Shown piece after piece: positions 35,696 to 45,469 of a stretch of 64,000 nt of DNA (positions within the stretch are counted from its first letter, which is position 1; the number at the start of each line of letters is the position of its first letter). The position numbers and the translations under genes were made by a program. The stretch covers positions 4,464,001-4,528,000 of the forward strand of contig NZ_CP014578.1 of the NCBI RefSeq assembly GCF_001634365.1. Reading direction: 5' to 3'. Under the pieces are notes generated by a model. That model was not told where the DNA came from. It saw nothing but the letters and a program-made list of their open reading frames with translations, and searched no databases. This DNA is from Paraburkholderia phytofirmans OLGA172. Its GTDB lineage: Bacteria; Pseudomonadota; Gammaproteobacteria; Burkholderiales; Burkholderiaceae.

Positions 35696-36736
35696 ATGAC
35701 AGCAGTGAGTCTTCAAATGAATTATCAAAATCGTCAGTGGTTTTACGTCAAGCGTCCCGAAGGACGAGTGAGCGATGAGCATTACGAGTTGCGCGAAAGC
35801 GAACTCGACGACACGTTGTCATCCAACGAGGTGCTCATTCGGGCGCGCATCATTAGCGTCGATCCGTACATTCGAATCCAGCAACACGAACGTAATACTT
35901 ACGATGTGCCGCATCCACTCGGCATCGTGCAGCGGGCGGGTGTGGTGGGGGAAGTGGTGGCGTCGGCGAGCCCTCTGTTCAAGCAGGGCGACTGGGTGTC
36001 GGCCTATAGCGGCTGGCAGTTGTACGCCAAGTGCCATCACAGCGAACTGACCAAACTGGACCCCAACGCGGCGCCGGTTTCGACCGCGCTCGGCGTGCTC
36101 GGCATGCCGGGACGCACCGCATGGTTCGGTTTGATGGAAGCGGGTAAGCCGCGTCCGGGCGATACGCTGGTCGTGTCTGGTGCGGCGGGCGCGGTCGGCT
36201 CGCTGGTCGCGCAGTTCGGCAAGCGTGCAGGGTGCCGCGTGATCGGGATCGCGGGCGGCCCGGACAAGTGCGCGTTTCTGACCGACACGCTGAAGCTCGA
36301 CGGCGCAGTCGACTATCGGGCGCATCCCACGCTCGAAGGCTTGCAGTCAGCGCTGCAAGCGGCGACCGGCGGCGTCGATGTCTATTTCGACAACGTGGGC
36401 GGCATGGTCACCGATGCGGTGATTCCGCTCATCAAGCGCCGCGCGCGGATCGTGATCTGCGGGGCGATCGCTCAATACGACGGCGGGCTGGACACACCGG
36501 ATCTTGCACCGCGCTTCCTGCAGCACATGCTGTTTCAGCGCGCGACGATTCAGGGGATTCTGGCGCGCGACTTCACGCATCGGATGGACGAGATGCTGCA
36601 GACGGTCGCGCCGTGGGTGAAGAACGGGGAGATCGTTTATCAGGAGACATATGTCGATGGGTTTGACGCGTTGCCGAATGCGCTGAACAGTCTGTTCGAA
36701 GGGAAGAATCTTGGGAAGCTGCTGGTGAGGGTGTGA
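35696..36736 (+). CDS. NADP-dependent MDR oxidoreductase (leukotriene B4 dehydrogenase / CurA type)
   Basis: A zinc-free medium-chain reductase of 346 residues. An N-terminal GroES-like part (FYVKRPEGRVSDEHYELRE, RARIISVDPYIR) precedes a Rossmann domain with GDTLVVSGAAGAVGSLVAQF as the nucleotide loop, and VDVYFDNVGGMVTDAVIPL. Family members reduce alpha,beta-unsaturated carbonyls with NADPH, but the substrate here is unknown. The ATG at 35696 is used; an internal ATG at 35717 (MNYQNRQW) matches family starts about as well. Confidence 0.9.
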   Translation: MTAVSLQMNYQNRQWFYVKRPEGRVSDEHYELRESELDDTLSSNEVLIRARIISVDPYIRIQQHERNTYDVPHPLGIVQRAGVVGEVVASASPLFKQGDWVSAYSGWQLYAKCHHSELTKLDPNAAPVSTALGVLGMPGRTAWFGLMEAGKPRPGDTLVVSGAAGAVGSLVAQFGKRAGCRVIGIAGGPDKCAFLTDTLKLDGAVDYRAHPTLEGLQSALQAATGGVDVYFDNVGGMVTDAVIPLIKRRARIVICGAIAQYDGGLDTPDLAPRFLQHMLFQRATIQGILARDFTHRMDEMLQTVAPWVKNGEIVYQETYVDGFDALPNALNSLFEGKNLGKLLVRV

Positions 36737-37324
36737 TCGGGCGAGATGAAGCGGATGGCAGACCGTCGTGACGACGGTGGGCCGGAAAAGCCGACGGTTC
36801 CGACGCCTGTAATGGCGCCTGGAAGATCTGCGGTCTGCCCGCGCAGGCCGCCCTGCAGTCCACGGACACGCTCGTACGCGACGCAACTCGCAGTGCCGAT
36901 ATCTAGCTGACGACCCTTGGTAGCAGCACTGCGCTCAGTCCGCAAGCAAGCGGGGCAACTGTCCCCAAGCAATATTCCGCGTATGTCGTATCGTGCATTT
37001 TCAGAGCCTCGCAGTTCTAGCCTGGTTTGGCAGCGAGTATCCGTTCGTTCGCAGCCGTGCTTCGGCTATTTGGGTCGATGTGTGGCGATAACCTGCTGAG
37101 AACTCGGAGCTTCGCAAATCGAATATCTAAAGTGGGTAGAATTCGTTACACCCTCAGCCGAGGGGATGCCTGATCAGCCAGGAGCGAAGACGGCACGATT
37201 TCGCCAACTGTTGGCGGCGATCCAGGCTCTCGCCGTCAGTCGATGTAGATTAGCCGCGCTTCCGCACGAGTGCGCCATAAGCCCAAGCGAGTTCTCAAGT
37301 CCGCGATTACCAAGGCAATAGGCA
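36737..37324. other. Gap between the oxidoreductase and the defence pair
   Basis: Almost 590 bases without a supported gene. A GC-rich inverted segment follows the oxidoreductase (GCAGACCGTCGTGACGAC), and the right part is less GC-rich. I looked for a reverse transcriptase or a copy of the nearby tRNA 3' end and saw neither. Confidence 0.4.
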
Positions 37325-38674
37325 ATGAAAATCTCCGAACTGGTGCTGCACAACTTTCGCAGGTACGAGGAGGCCTTCTTTCAGTTCAACCCCCAGTTCA
37401 ATGTCCTGATTGGCAATAACGGGAAGGGCAAGACGACGGTACTCGACGCACTGGCGATGCTGCTCAATACCTACTTTCAAGGCGGCAAACTCACGACCGG
37501 CGGAGGCACAATCAAGAATACCGATGCGCATGCCGTCTACAAGGAGATCGAAGGCCAAGTCTTCTACGAGCCTACCACCGACGTCTGGCTGGAGGCTACG
37601 GCCGCAGTGGGCAACGAGCGCACTCAATGGCGGCGGGATCTCGGCGACCGTGGCGGCAAAGCAAAGACTCTTGTCAGAAAGGGCAAGGAGGCGCGTGATC
37701 GCGTGACCAAGCAGTCGGACGTCGATCTGCCACTGCTTCTGTATTATGGCGCAGGCCGCCTCTGGGACAAACACGACGATATCGAGACGGATCAGCCGGC
37801 GTCCCGCCTCATGGGCTACCGGTATTGCCTTGACCCGAAATCGGATCACAAGGCCTTTGAGAAATGGTTCAAACGTCTGTCCCTCTCAAGACTACAGAAG
37901 CGAGTTGAGATACCGGCGCTGGACGCCGTCACCAACGCGGTGACGGCGTGTATCCCGGGGGCACATGGTTTCTTTTTCGACATTGGATACGACCACCTGA
38001 TGGTCAAGCTAGACCACGAAGGTCTGATCCCATTCGACGATTTGAGCGATGGTTATCGAAACATGATCGGGATCATTGCCGACATTGCCCATCGCGCCTC
38101 ACGTTTGAACCCGCACTTCGGCGCTGAAGCCGCGCTAAAGACACAAGGCATCGTTCTAATCGACGAGATCGATCTGCACCTGCATCCCAAATGGCAACGC
38201 CGCGTCGTCGCGGATCTGAAGCACGCGTTTCCCGAGCTGCAGTTTATTGTCTCCACGCATTCTCCGTTCATCTTGCAATCGCTGGAACCCGGAGAAGTCA
38301 TTGACCTGGGGCGCGGCCTGAAGCCTGCTCAGGCGAAGTCGATCCCAGATGGTATTGCCGCGCCCGCTTCGGACGCAAAGTACGTCAATCGGTCCATCGA
38401 AGACATCGTTGAAGATGTGATGAAAGTCCCGGTGCCTCAGCGTGGAGAGCGCTACCAGAAAATGTATGACGCTGCGCTGGAGTATTTTCGTCTACTCAAA
38501 GAGACTCCCAAGGACGTAAGTGAGGAGCTGAAGGCGCAGGTCAAGCAGCGACTCGATCAGCTATCTGGCCCATTCAGTGACAACGTGGCCTACCACGCCT
38601 TCCTGGAGATGCAGCGCATGGCTTCTGGAATCGATGGTGCTCCTGAGACGAGTTCCACGAGGAAAGACGCATGA
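37325..38674 (+). CDS. ptuA: Septu-type AAA/ABC ATPase (PtuA-like)
   Basis: This 449-residue SMC/RecF-like ATPase begins MKISELVLHNFRRYEEA, with Walker A GNNGKGKT (30-37), an ABC signature-like LSDGYRNMIGI and Walker B LIDEIDLHLHP (Asp280, Glu281). VSTHSPFIL follows as the switch histidine. In Septu, PtuA is the ATP sensor that holds the PtuB nuclease and releases its activity upon phage infection. The next gene overlaps by four bases (ATGA) and is an HNH protein of the matching family. The pair is probably translationally coupled. Confidence 0.87.
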   Translation: MKISELVLHNFRRYEEAFFQFNPQFNVLIGNNGKGKTTVLDALAMLLNTYFQGGKLTTGGGTIKNTDAHAVYKEIEGQVFYEPTTDVWLEATAAVGNERTQWRRDLGDRGGKAKTLVRKGKEARDRVTKQSDVDLPLLLYYGAGRLWDKHDDIETDQPASRLMGYRYCLDPKSDHKAFEKWFKRLSLSRLQKRVEIPALDAVTNAVTACIPGAHGFFFDIGYDHLMVKLDHEGLIPFDDLSDGYRNMIGIIADIAHRASRLNPHFGAEAALKTQGIVLIDEIDLHLHPKWQRRVVADLKHAFPELQFIVSTHSPFILQSLEPGEVIDLGRGLKPAQAKSIPDGIAAPASDAKYVNRSIEDIVEDVMKVPVPQRGERYQKMYDAALEYFRLLKETPKDVSEELKAQVKQRLDQLSGPFSDNVAYHAFLEMQRMASGIDGAPETSSTRKDA

Positions 38675-39378
38675 GGCCGGTGGTGCGCGGAGCCTGGCCC
38701 ACTGACGACGAGGGAAATCAGGTTGCGTTCAGTACATACTCAATGGCGCGCGGTGAGCTCATCAAGCGACTCGGAGAATGCTGCTCGTATTGCGAGCAGC
38801 ATCTCGATTCCAGCCTGGCCGTGGAGCATGTCCAGCCCAAAAAACCACCAGGCGCTGTTACCAACGACCCGACTCGCGAGTTCAACTGGGAAAACTTCCT
38901 GCTCGCATGCACGAACTGCAACAGCACAAAAAGTAACCACGATATCGACCTCGACGACCACCTTTGGCCGGATCGGGACAACACCTTTCTTGCCTTGATC
39001 TACAAGCAGGGAGGACTTGTCGAGGCCGCGCCTGGCACCGAACATACTCGGGCCCAAAACATCGTCGAGCTAGTCGGACTGGACAAGGTTCCTACTGATC
39101 ACGAGCAGGAAACAGAGGCATCCGACCGTCGATGGAACAACCGGCGAGAGGCCTGGGACATCGCCGAGCTATCGAAACTGAATTTAGCCCAATTTGATTA
39201 TCCGCAAATGCGCGCCCAGATTGTGTTGCAAATACAGGGTTACTGGTCCATTTGGATGACGGTCTTCCATGACGACCCAGATATGCTTGAGCGCATCCTG
39301 GACCGCATTCCAGGCACAGCGAAACACTGCTTCGACGCTGCCAACGGGTATCGGGCTGTGCCCCGCGTGCTGCCGTAG
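38671..39378 (+). CDS. ptuB: Septu-type HNH nuclease (PtuB-like)
   Basis: This 235-residue protein has an HNH site: CSYC (38-41), VEH (51-53), then CTNCNSTKSNH (80-90). The four Cys bind zinc, and His53 with the downstream Asn/His forms the betabeta-alpha-metal centre. This matches the TIGR02646-type proteins that act as PtuB. The C-terminal half is helical and probably binds the ATPase. It starts inside the stop codon of the ATPase gene. DNA or RNA cleavage during phage infection is the family role. Confidence 0.85.
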   Translation: MRPVVRGAWPTDDEGNQVAFSTYSMARGELIKRLGECCSYCEQHLDSSLAVEHVQPKKPPGAVTNDPTREFNWENFLLACTNCNSTKSNHDIDLDDHLWPDRDNTFLALIYKQGGLVEAAPGTEHTRAQNIVELVGLDKVPTDHEQETEASDRRWNNRREAWDIAELSKLNLAQFDYPQMRAQIVLQIQGYWSIWMTVFHDDPDMLERILDRIPGTAKHCFDAANGYRAVPRVLP

Positions 39379-39828
39379 TAAGCCGCCGTTAGGTAGAGTT
39401 GTTGCCCGTTGGCACGAAGCAGCACGAATTTTTGTCGGTTCATCGCCGATCTGCGGGTGATTGAGGGGCGGAGAATGGCACGAAGCGGTCGGTTTGCCAC
39501 AAAACGGGCAATGCAACTTCAACGGAGTGGCATCCGAGGAATGCCGAAGGCAGTTACCGCTCCTTCTTTTTCGCCTGTGCAGCGACCATCCAACAGACCA
39601 CTGCACCCGCAGCCCAACCTCATGCGAACATCAGTTCGAGATCGAGCAAGTTTGAAAATTCGCCGCATTTTCGTCGTCGAGGAAGAACCATTTTGGGGTA
39701 CACAGCCGGGCACATGCAACCGCCGGGTTTTCCAGGATCTGCTTGGCTTTCCCCGGACGCAAATTTCCCACAACGCCTTATCTGGCGGAGGTTTTCAGGA
39801 TTTCGGGGGATTTCTGCGGAAAACCAGA
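39379..39828. other. Gap between the defence pair and tRNA-Arg
   Basis: About 450 bases with no convincing gene. Its composition is mixed and it sits at the 3' side of a tRNA, where integrated elements often end, but I see no integrase and no second copy of the tRNA end. Confidence 0.4.
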
Positions 39829-39904
39829 TGGTGCGCCCGGCTGGGATCGAACCAGCAACCCCTGCCTTCGGAGGGCAGTACTCTATCCATTGAGCTACGG
39901 GCGC
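39829..39904 (-). tRNA. tRNA-Arg (anticodon CCG)
   Basis: Read on the minus strand, acceptor arms GCGCCCG and CGGGCGC pair fully. The D arm has AGCTCAATGGATAGAGTA, the anticodon arm is CTGCC-CTCCGAA-GGCAG with anticodon CCG, and the T arm has GGTTCGATCCC. The 3' CCA is encoded. The length of 76 bases is normal. Confidence 0.97.
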
Positions 39905-40200
39905 TTCAACACGAAAGCGCGGCAACCTGAGCAGGAGCGACGCCAAAGCGAGACCGAAAGGATACCCGGTTTCGGCCAAACCGTCCACCGGGCGGCCTAT
40001 ATGACGGGATTGTGCGCCTCCTGCCCGTCATCCGGCCGATACCGGCCGCGCCCCACGATGCGGGTAAACGCCTCCTGAACACCTCGCCGCGCCCCTCGCC
40101 GCCGCCGAAATGTTGCGTCTATAATCTTCCGTGCCTGATTAAAGAACAAGAAGTTGCCGTCACGCTGTACCGCTCACATACCCACGGAGACGAGACAAGC

Positions 40201-41079
40201 ATGAGCGAAGCACCACACGGAGCCCCAATCAAAACCCCCGGGCAGCTCATTGCCGCGATCATTGCCAGTTTTGCGGTACCGATCGTCATCATCGTTCTGC
40301 TAGTGATCTACGTCGATAATTCGACCCGCACTGGCGCCGGCACCGACAGTCTTTCCGAAGCCGAAGTCAGCGCCCGTATCAAGCCCCTCGCCCAGGTCGA
40401 CATCCGCGACGCCAATGCGCCGCGCGTCTACAAGAGCGGCGAAGAGGTCTACAAGGCCGTTTGCTCCGCGTGTCACGCGTCGGGTGCGGCAGGCGCGCCG
40501 AAATTCACCAATACCGCCGACTGGGCGCCGCGCATTGCGCAGGGCTTCGACACGCTGTGGCACACGGCGCTCGCCGGCAAGGGCGCGATGCCCCCGCGTG
40601 GCGGCACCAGTCCGGACGACTACAGCGACTTCGAAATCGCCCGCGCAGTGACTTATATGGCGAACAATTCCGGTGCAAGCTTCCCTGAACCGGCGCAGCC
40701 GGCAGCGGGTGCGACCGCCGCGGCGCCAGCGGGTGCTTCGGACGCAGGCGCCGCACAAGCCGCTGCCGCGATGGCAGCCATTGCAAGCGTGCCGCAAGCG
40801 GCCGCGCCGGCAGCAGGCGGGACACAAAGCGCGGACGCCTCGCAAGCTGGCAAGGCGTTGTATCAGCAGGTTTGCCAGGCGTGTCACGCGGCCGGCGTGC
40901 TGAACGCACCGAAGTTCGGCGACAAGGAAGCGTGGGCGCCGCGCCTGAAAGACCCGATCGACACGGTCTACAACTACGCACTGCACGGCAAGGGCGCGAT
41001 GCCGCCCAAAGGCGGCTCGACTGCTTCCGATGCGGACGTGAAGGCCGCCGTCGACTACATGATCAGCGCGGCGAAATAA
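40201..41079 (+). CDS. Dihaem c-type cytochrome, membrane-anchored
   Basis: This 292-residue protein has one N-terminal transmembrane anchor (LIAAIIASFAVPIVIIVLLV) and two cytochrome c5-like domains, each with a haem motif (CSACH, CQACH) and the matching axial Met in GKGAMPPRGG and GKGAMPPKGG. A long Ala/Pro linker joins them. It likely carries electrons on the periplasmic face. The ATG at 40201 is used, because upstream codons run through non-coding sequence. Confidence 0.92.
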   Translation: MSEAPHGAPIKTPGQLIAAIIASFAVPIVIIVLLVIYVDNSTRTGAGTDSLSEAEVSARIKPLAQVDIRDANAPRVYKSGEEVYKAVCSACHASGAAGAPKFTNTADWAPRIAQGFDTLWHTALAGKGAMPPRGGTSPDDYSDFEIARAVTYMANNSGASFPEPAQPAAGATAAAPAGASDAGAAQAAAAMAAIASVPQAAAPAAGGTQSADASQAGKALYQQVCQACHAAGVLNAPKFGDKEAWAPRLKDPIDTVYNYALHGKGAMPPKGGSTASDADVKAAVDYMISAAK

Positions 41080-41107
41080 GGCGCTTTCTGCGGTTGTCGC
41101 AGAACAA

Positions 41108-41148
41108 AAAAAATCCCTGCACCGTGGCGACACGGGCAGGGATTTTTT
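41108..41148. terminator. Bidirectional terminator between cytochrome and rep
   Basis: AAATCCCTGC and GCAGGGATTT form a strong stem with an inner CCGTG/CACGG stem. There are A's on the left and TTTTTT on the right, so it can stop transcription from both sides. Confidence 0.85.
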
Positions 41149-41201
41149 ATGTGTGAGCGAGCGAACGGAAACCGCGCATGCGCTCACGTTCGCGCCAACG
41201 T

Positions 41202-43292
41202 TCAAGGCTTCTGCAACAGTGCCTTCAAACTCGCGAGCCGGTCTTTCGGCGACATCGGCGCTTCTTCGGGCGTCGGCGGCGGAGCGTCGTCGAGCAGCAT
41301 CTCGGGGATAAAGCGCGACGGCTCGCACACCACAGTTTCCCGCGCGCGCTTGCGCTTCTTGCACCAGTTCAGATGCAGGCTGCGCTGCGCCCGCGTGATC
41401 GCAACGTACATCAGACGGCGCTCCTCCTCGATGCGCGCGTCGTCGATCGGCTCGTCGTCGGGGCCGCCACGGTGCGGCATGATCCCTTCTTCAACGCCCA
41501 CCAGAAACACGTGCGGATACTCCAGCCCCTTCGACGCATGCACGGTCGAGAGCCGTACCGCATCCGGATCTTCTTCGCGGCCCTCGAGCATCGACATCAG
41601 CGCCACGGTCTGGATCAGGCCGAGCAGATTCTTGCCAGTGTCGCCAAGGCCGTCGGCGGTGTCGTAGCCAGTTGCCTCACTCTTCTCCGAACCTTCGGCC
41701 TCAGCCTTGGTGCCTTTGCGCTTCAACCATTCCATGAACTCGAGCACGTTCTGCCACTTGGACTGCGCCTGACGTTCGTCGAACGCGTCGTACAGATACG
41801 CTTCATAGTGAATCGCGTCCATCAGTTCGTCGAGCAGCGTGCCGGCGGCATCCTTCTCGGCGCGATCGGTGAGACGCTGCATAAAGTCGCAGAACACGCG
41901 CATCGGCTCGATCTGACGCGGCGACAAGCGTGCCTCGATGCCGCCCATGTACACCGCTTCGAATAGCGACACCTTCGCCTGGCCCGCAAACGAGCCGAGC
42001 GCTTCGAGCGTCGTATTGCCAACGCCACGGCGCGGCGTGGTGATCGCGCGGATGAACGCGGGATCGTCGTTGGCGTTCGCGATCAGCCGAAGATACGCGC
42101 AGATATCCTTGATCTCGGCTTTGTCGAAGAACGACTGCCCGCCCGAAAGCACATACGGAATCCGCTCGCGACGCAGCACCTGTTCAAAGATGCGCGCCTG
42201 AAAATTGCCGCGATACAGGATCGCGTAATCGCGGAAATTCGCACGCCGCTCGAACTTGTGCGCAGACAGGCGGAACACGACGGACTCGGCCTCGTGCTCT
42301 TCGTCGTTGCAAGGCGTGACGGTGATCGTGTCGCCCATGCCGTGTTCGGACCACAGCTTCTTTTCGAACAGCTTCGGGTTGTTCGCGATCACGTTGTTCG
42401 CGGCGGTGAGGATGCGCACTGTCGAACGGTAGTTCTGTTCGAGCTTGATCAGATGCAGCTTCGGAAAATCCTTGCTGAGCTGCCCAAGATTTTCGAGCGT
42501 TGCGCCGCGCCAGCCGTAGATTGCCTGATCGTCGTCGCCGACCGCCGTGAACGCCGCGCGCTTGCCGGCCAGCAGTTTCACCAACTCGTACTGGCACGCG
42601 TTGGTGTCCTGATACTCGTCGATCAGCAGATAGCGCAGCTTGTTCTGCCAGCGGTCACGCACCTGCTCGTTCTTCTCGAAGAGTTCAGCAGGCAGACGGA
42701 TCAGGTCGTCGAAATCGACCGCCTGATAGGCATGCAGCGTCGCCACGTAGTTGCGATAGACGATCGCGGCCTGATGCTCGTCCTCGTTCGCGGCAATCGC
42801 GATCGCCTGCTCGGGCATGACCATGCCGTTCTTCCACAGCGAGATGATCGACTGGATCTTGCGGATGAAACCCTTGTCCGTCGAGCCGACCTGCTCCTGG
42901 ATCATGCCGAAGCAGTCGTCCGAATCCATGATCGAGAACTGCGGCTTCAAACCGACGTGTTCCGCTTCCTGCCGCAGAATCTGCACGCCGAGCGAGTGGA
43001 AGGTGCAGACCGTCAACTGGTTGACGGGCACCTTACGGCCTTCCTTGCCGGGCGTGGTGAGCGTCTTGCCTTCGAGCAGCTTGCCCACGCGCTCGCGCAT
43101 TTCCAACGCGGCCTTGTTCGTGAACGTGACGGCGGCAATGTGGCGCGGCTCGAAGCCTTTGGCCTCGATCAGGTGGGCGATTTTCTGCGTGATCACGCGC
43201 GTCTTGCCGCTGCCTGCGCCGGCGAGCACGAGACACGGACCGTCAAGATAACGGACCGCTTCATTTTGAGCGGGGTTCAGGCCTGCGGACAT
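41202..43292 (-). CDS. rep: ATP-dependent DNA helicase Rep
   Basis: A 696-residue superfamily 1A helicase. It has LNPAQNEAVRYLDGPCLVLA (Q motif region), Walker A AGAGSGKT (24-31), FTNKAALEMRERV, LLIDEYQDTN (motif II), GDDDQAIYGWRGA (motif III), EQNYRSTVRIL (motif IV), TVHASKGLEYPHVFL (motif V) and EERRLMYVAITRAQ (motif VI). The start and size resemble Rep more than UvrD. Rep is a 3'-5' helicase that helps forks pass obstacles. Confidence 0.95.
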   Translation of the reverse strand: MSAGLNPAQNEAVRYLDGPCLVLAGAGSGKTRVITQKIAHLIEAKGFEPRHIAAVTFTNKAALEMRERVGKLLEGKTLTTPGKEGRKVPVNQLTVCTFHSLGVQILRQEAEHVGLKPQFSIMDSDDCFGMIQEQVGSTDKGFIRKIQSIISLWKNGMVMPEQAIAIAANEDEHQAAIVYRNYVATLHAYQAVDFDDLIRLPAELFEKNEQVRDRWQNKLRYLLIDEYQDTNACQYELVKLLAGKRAAFTAVGDDDQAIYGWRGATLENLGQLSKDFPKLHLIKLEQNYRSTVRILTAANNVIANNPKLFEKKLWSEHGMGDTITVTPCNDEEHEAESVVFRLSAHKFERRANFRDYAILYRGNFQARIFEQVLRRERIPYVLSGGQSFFDKAEIKDICAYLRLIANANDDPAFIRAITTPRRGVGNTTLEALGSFAGQAKVSLFEAVYMGGIEARLSPRQIEPMRVFCDFMQRLTDRAEKDAAGTLLDELMDAIHYEAYLYDAFDERQAQSKWQNVLEFMEWLKRKGTKAEAEGSEKSEATGYDTADGLGDTGKNLLGLIQTVALMSMLEGREEDPDAVRLSTVHASKGLEYPHVFLVGVEEGIMPHRGGPDDEPIDDARIEEERRLMYVAITRAQRSLHLNWCKKRKRARETVVCEPSRFIPEMLLDDAPPPTPEEAPMSPKDRLASLKALLQKP

Positions 43293-43723
43293 CGTCGGTG
43301 GATGGCTAATGCGGTTGAGGGCGCTTGGGTGCGGAATCGCGAGACCGAAGGCCCGGGGGCATGCTGCGCGGTACGGGCGGCTGGCTCGCGCGCCTCGGTG
43401 TGAGGGGCGTTCCGGCTCGCTGCGATCCGCGCGAGAGGAGCGATGTTAACACGGATGCCCGATGCTGATGCCGCGACAGACGCGCTGTCGAACGGCCAGG
43501 AAAGGGGGCCGCAATGGCAGCTCGCCCGACGACAAAAAACGGACGCTCAACCGGGCTGCCCCGAACGCGGCTGCAACTGCCGCCCGAGCGCCGCCGGACA
43601 GGCACCGCCGACAACCGCCCTCGCCAACGCTGACAGCCCGCCTTCGGGACATGCCACAATTACGCTGTTGCGCGCCGTCGCCGCGGTGGCAAAACGGCGC
43701 GCCGTTTTTGCAGGAAGACACGC
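43293..43723. other. Gap between rep and the Gfo/Idh/MocA gene
   Basis: About 430 GC-rich bases between divergent genes. Several overlapping open frames exist, but none has a family feature. It must hold both promoters, which I cannot locate. Confidence 0.4.
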
Positions 43724-44773
43724 ATGTCCGCATCGCTGAAGATTGGATTGATGGGTTACGGTTTTGCTGGCGCGACCTTTCATGCGCCGGTGATCGAGCA
43801 CTGCGGGCGAGCGAGCATCGCGGCCATCGCGACGAGTCAGCCCGAGCACGCGCTGGCCGATTACCCGCACGCGAAGGTGGTGGCCGATCTCGACGCCCTG
43901 CTGGCGCTCGAGGAAATCGACTGCGTCGTGATCGCGACGCCCAATGACACGCACTTCGACCTGGCGCGCCGCACGCTGGAGGCGGGCAAGCACGTGGTGG
44001 TCGACAAGCCGGTCACGCTGACCGCCGCCGACGCCCACACGCTCGCGAACATCGCGCTCGCCCGGGGCAAGCGGTTCGTGCCCTTTCACAACCGCCGCTG
44101 GGACGGTGATTTTCTGACCGTGCGGGATCTGCTGGCCGGCAGAGAGTTGGGGCGCATCACGCACTACGAATCGCATTTCGACCGTTTCCGGCCGGAGGTT
44201 CGGCAGCGTTGGCGCGAGGAAGCCTCGCGCGGCGGCGGTTTGCTATTCGATCTTGGGCCGCACCTGATCGATCAGGCATTGGCGTTGTTCGGCGCACCGC
44301 AAACCGTGTCCGCGACGGTTCGGACCCATCGCGACCAGGCCAGCGCGCCGGACTACGTGCATATTCAGCTTGGCTACGGCGAGTTCGAAGTGGTGTTGCA
44401 TGCAAGCGCACTGACTGCGCTAGTCGCGCCAAGGTTTGCGATTCACGGCACGCAGGGGAGCTATGTGAAATACGGGCTCGATACGCAGGAAGATCAGTTG
44501 AAAGCCGGCTTGCGGCCCGGCGACGAGGGATTCGGCGCCGGCAATGCGGCGGGGGTGCTGCGCGCGCTCGAAGGCGATCAGGAAGTGGAGCGGGCGGTGC
44601 CTACGCGCAATGGGGAATACGTCGGCTTTTATATTGCCTTGGCGGATGCCATTCAGAACGGCGTGAAATTCCCGGTCAGCGCTCAGGATGCGGTCGACGT
44701 GATGACGATCATCGAGCTTGCCGCCCGGAGTTCGGAAGAAGGCGTCCGGCTGCCGTTTGAGCGTCTTCGCTGA
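43724..44773 (+). CDS. Gfo/Idh/MocA family NAD(P)-dependent oxidoreductase
   Basis: This 349-residue protein has an N-terminal Rossmann domain (KIGLMGYGFAGATFHAPVI) and the family signature VVVDKPVTLTAADAH, with Lys-Pro at the active site. A C-terminal alpha/beta domain carries GGGLLFDLGPHLIDQALALF, with the catalytic Asp/His. Members oxidise or reduce sugars and related compounds. AGGAAG precedes the ATG. No sugar-pathway neighbour indicates the substrate. Confidence 0.92.
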   Translation: MSASLKIGLMGYGFAGATFHAPVIEHCGRASIAAIATSQPEHALADYPHAKVVADLDALLALEEIDCVVIATPNDTHFDLARRTLEAGKHVVVDKPVTLTAADAHTLANIALARGKRFVPFHNRRWDGDFLTVRDLLAGRELGRITHYESHFDRFRPEVRQRWREEASRGGGLLFDLGPHLIDQALALFGAPQTVSATVRTHRDQASAPDYVHIQLGYGEFEVVLHASALTALVAPRFAIHGTQGSYVKYGLDTQEDQLKAGLRPGDEGFGAGNAAGVLRALEGDQEVERAVPTRNGEYVGFYIALADAIQNGVKFPVSAQDAVDVMTIIELAARSSEEGVRLPFERLR

Positions 44774-44969
44774 CTTTTTGCCTAAGGGGCGCTTTCTGGC
44801 TATCCGGCGGTGGCATGCGAACCATGCCGCCGCCAAAGGCAAAGAGCCTGACAGCCCCGAAAGGAACATAACGTTACAAATAACCCCGCCTCCGCGGTCA
44901 GCGCGAATCCCCAGCAATCCGTTGCTACCCCAGTAGCACCACAAAACGACAACGACTTCCGGAGAGTCC

Positions 44970-45323
44970 ATGCCCCGTATCGTCCGCGCAGTAGCAGCAT
45001 GCGCATTGCTCAGCTCCCTCGCCGCCTGCGTGGTGGCGCCCCAGCAACCCGCGCCGGCGCCGCGCCCTAATCCGCAGCAGATCGCGGATCAGCGCCTCAA
45101 CCAGGTCAATGGCCGGATCGACAACCTGAGCCGCCGCATCGACGCTCACGTCAACCAAGGGTACTACCCGCCCCCGCAAGGCGGCGCCCTGCATCACCGT
45201 CTGGACGTGATCCGCCAGGAAGCCCACGACATGGCCGCTCAACACGGCGGCGGCCTGTCCGGCGACGAACAGCGCGTGCTGAACCAGGAACTGGACAACG
45301 CGGCGCACGCCATCGGCGAATAA
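44970..45323 (+). CDS. Small hypothetical lipoprotein
   Basis: This 117-residue protein has a lipoprotein signal (AVAACALLSSLAAC, Cys at 20) and then a Pro-rich linker. A helical part follows, RLNQVNGRIDNLSRRIDAHV, which looks coiled-coil. Envelope anchorage is likely. GGAG lies close to the ATG. The function is unknown. Confidence 0.8.
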   Translation: MPRIVRAVAACALLSSLAACVVAPQQPAPAPRPNPQQIADQRLNQVNGRIDNLSRRIDAHVNQGYYPPPQGGALHHRLDVIRQEAHDMAAQHGGGLSGDEQRVLNQELDNAAHAIGE

Positions 45324-45352
45324 TCGCGCGGGTTCCGGCACTGCAGCAAAGC

Positions 45353-45383
45353 AGCGCGGGCATCACGTCCCGCGCTTTTTTTC
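45353..45383 (+). terminator. Terminator of the small lipoprotein gene
   Basis: AGCGCGGG (45353-45360) pairs with CCCGCGCT (45369-45376), followed by seven T's. It insulates the glycine operon from upstream transcription. Confidence 0.88.
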
Positions 45384-45434
45384 GATATTTGCGAACCCGC
45401 AACGCCAACCGCCGTGCCCCTTGCGAGCCTTTAT

Positions 45435-45463
45435 TTGACAAGCCCCCGGCCCTCGCGTACATT
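45435..45463 (+). promoter_or_regulatory. Sigma-70 promoter of the gcv operon
   Basis: TTGACA (45435-45440), a 17-base spacer and TACATT (45458-45463) form a strong promoter whose transcript would start at the first base of the glycine aptamer, about 45470. Confidence 0.8.
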
Positions 45464-45469
45464 CGCCGC

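Noticed and set aside
36737..37324. A possible retron RNA/reverse transcriptase ahead of the Septu pair
   Set aside because: No reverse transcriptase and no recognisable msr/msd structure; the pair appears stand-alone.
37000..39831. Flanking attachment sites for an element in tRNA-Arg
   Set aside because: I found no second copy of the tRNA 3' end and no integrase in the window, so the element is not demonstrated.
39620..39988. A minus-strand frame passing through the tRNA-Arg
   Set aside because: Its best part is the translated tRNA itself, a familiar false gene.
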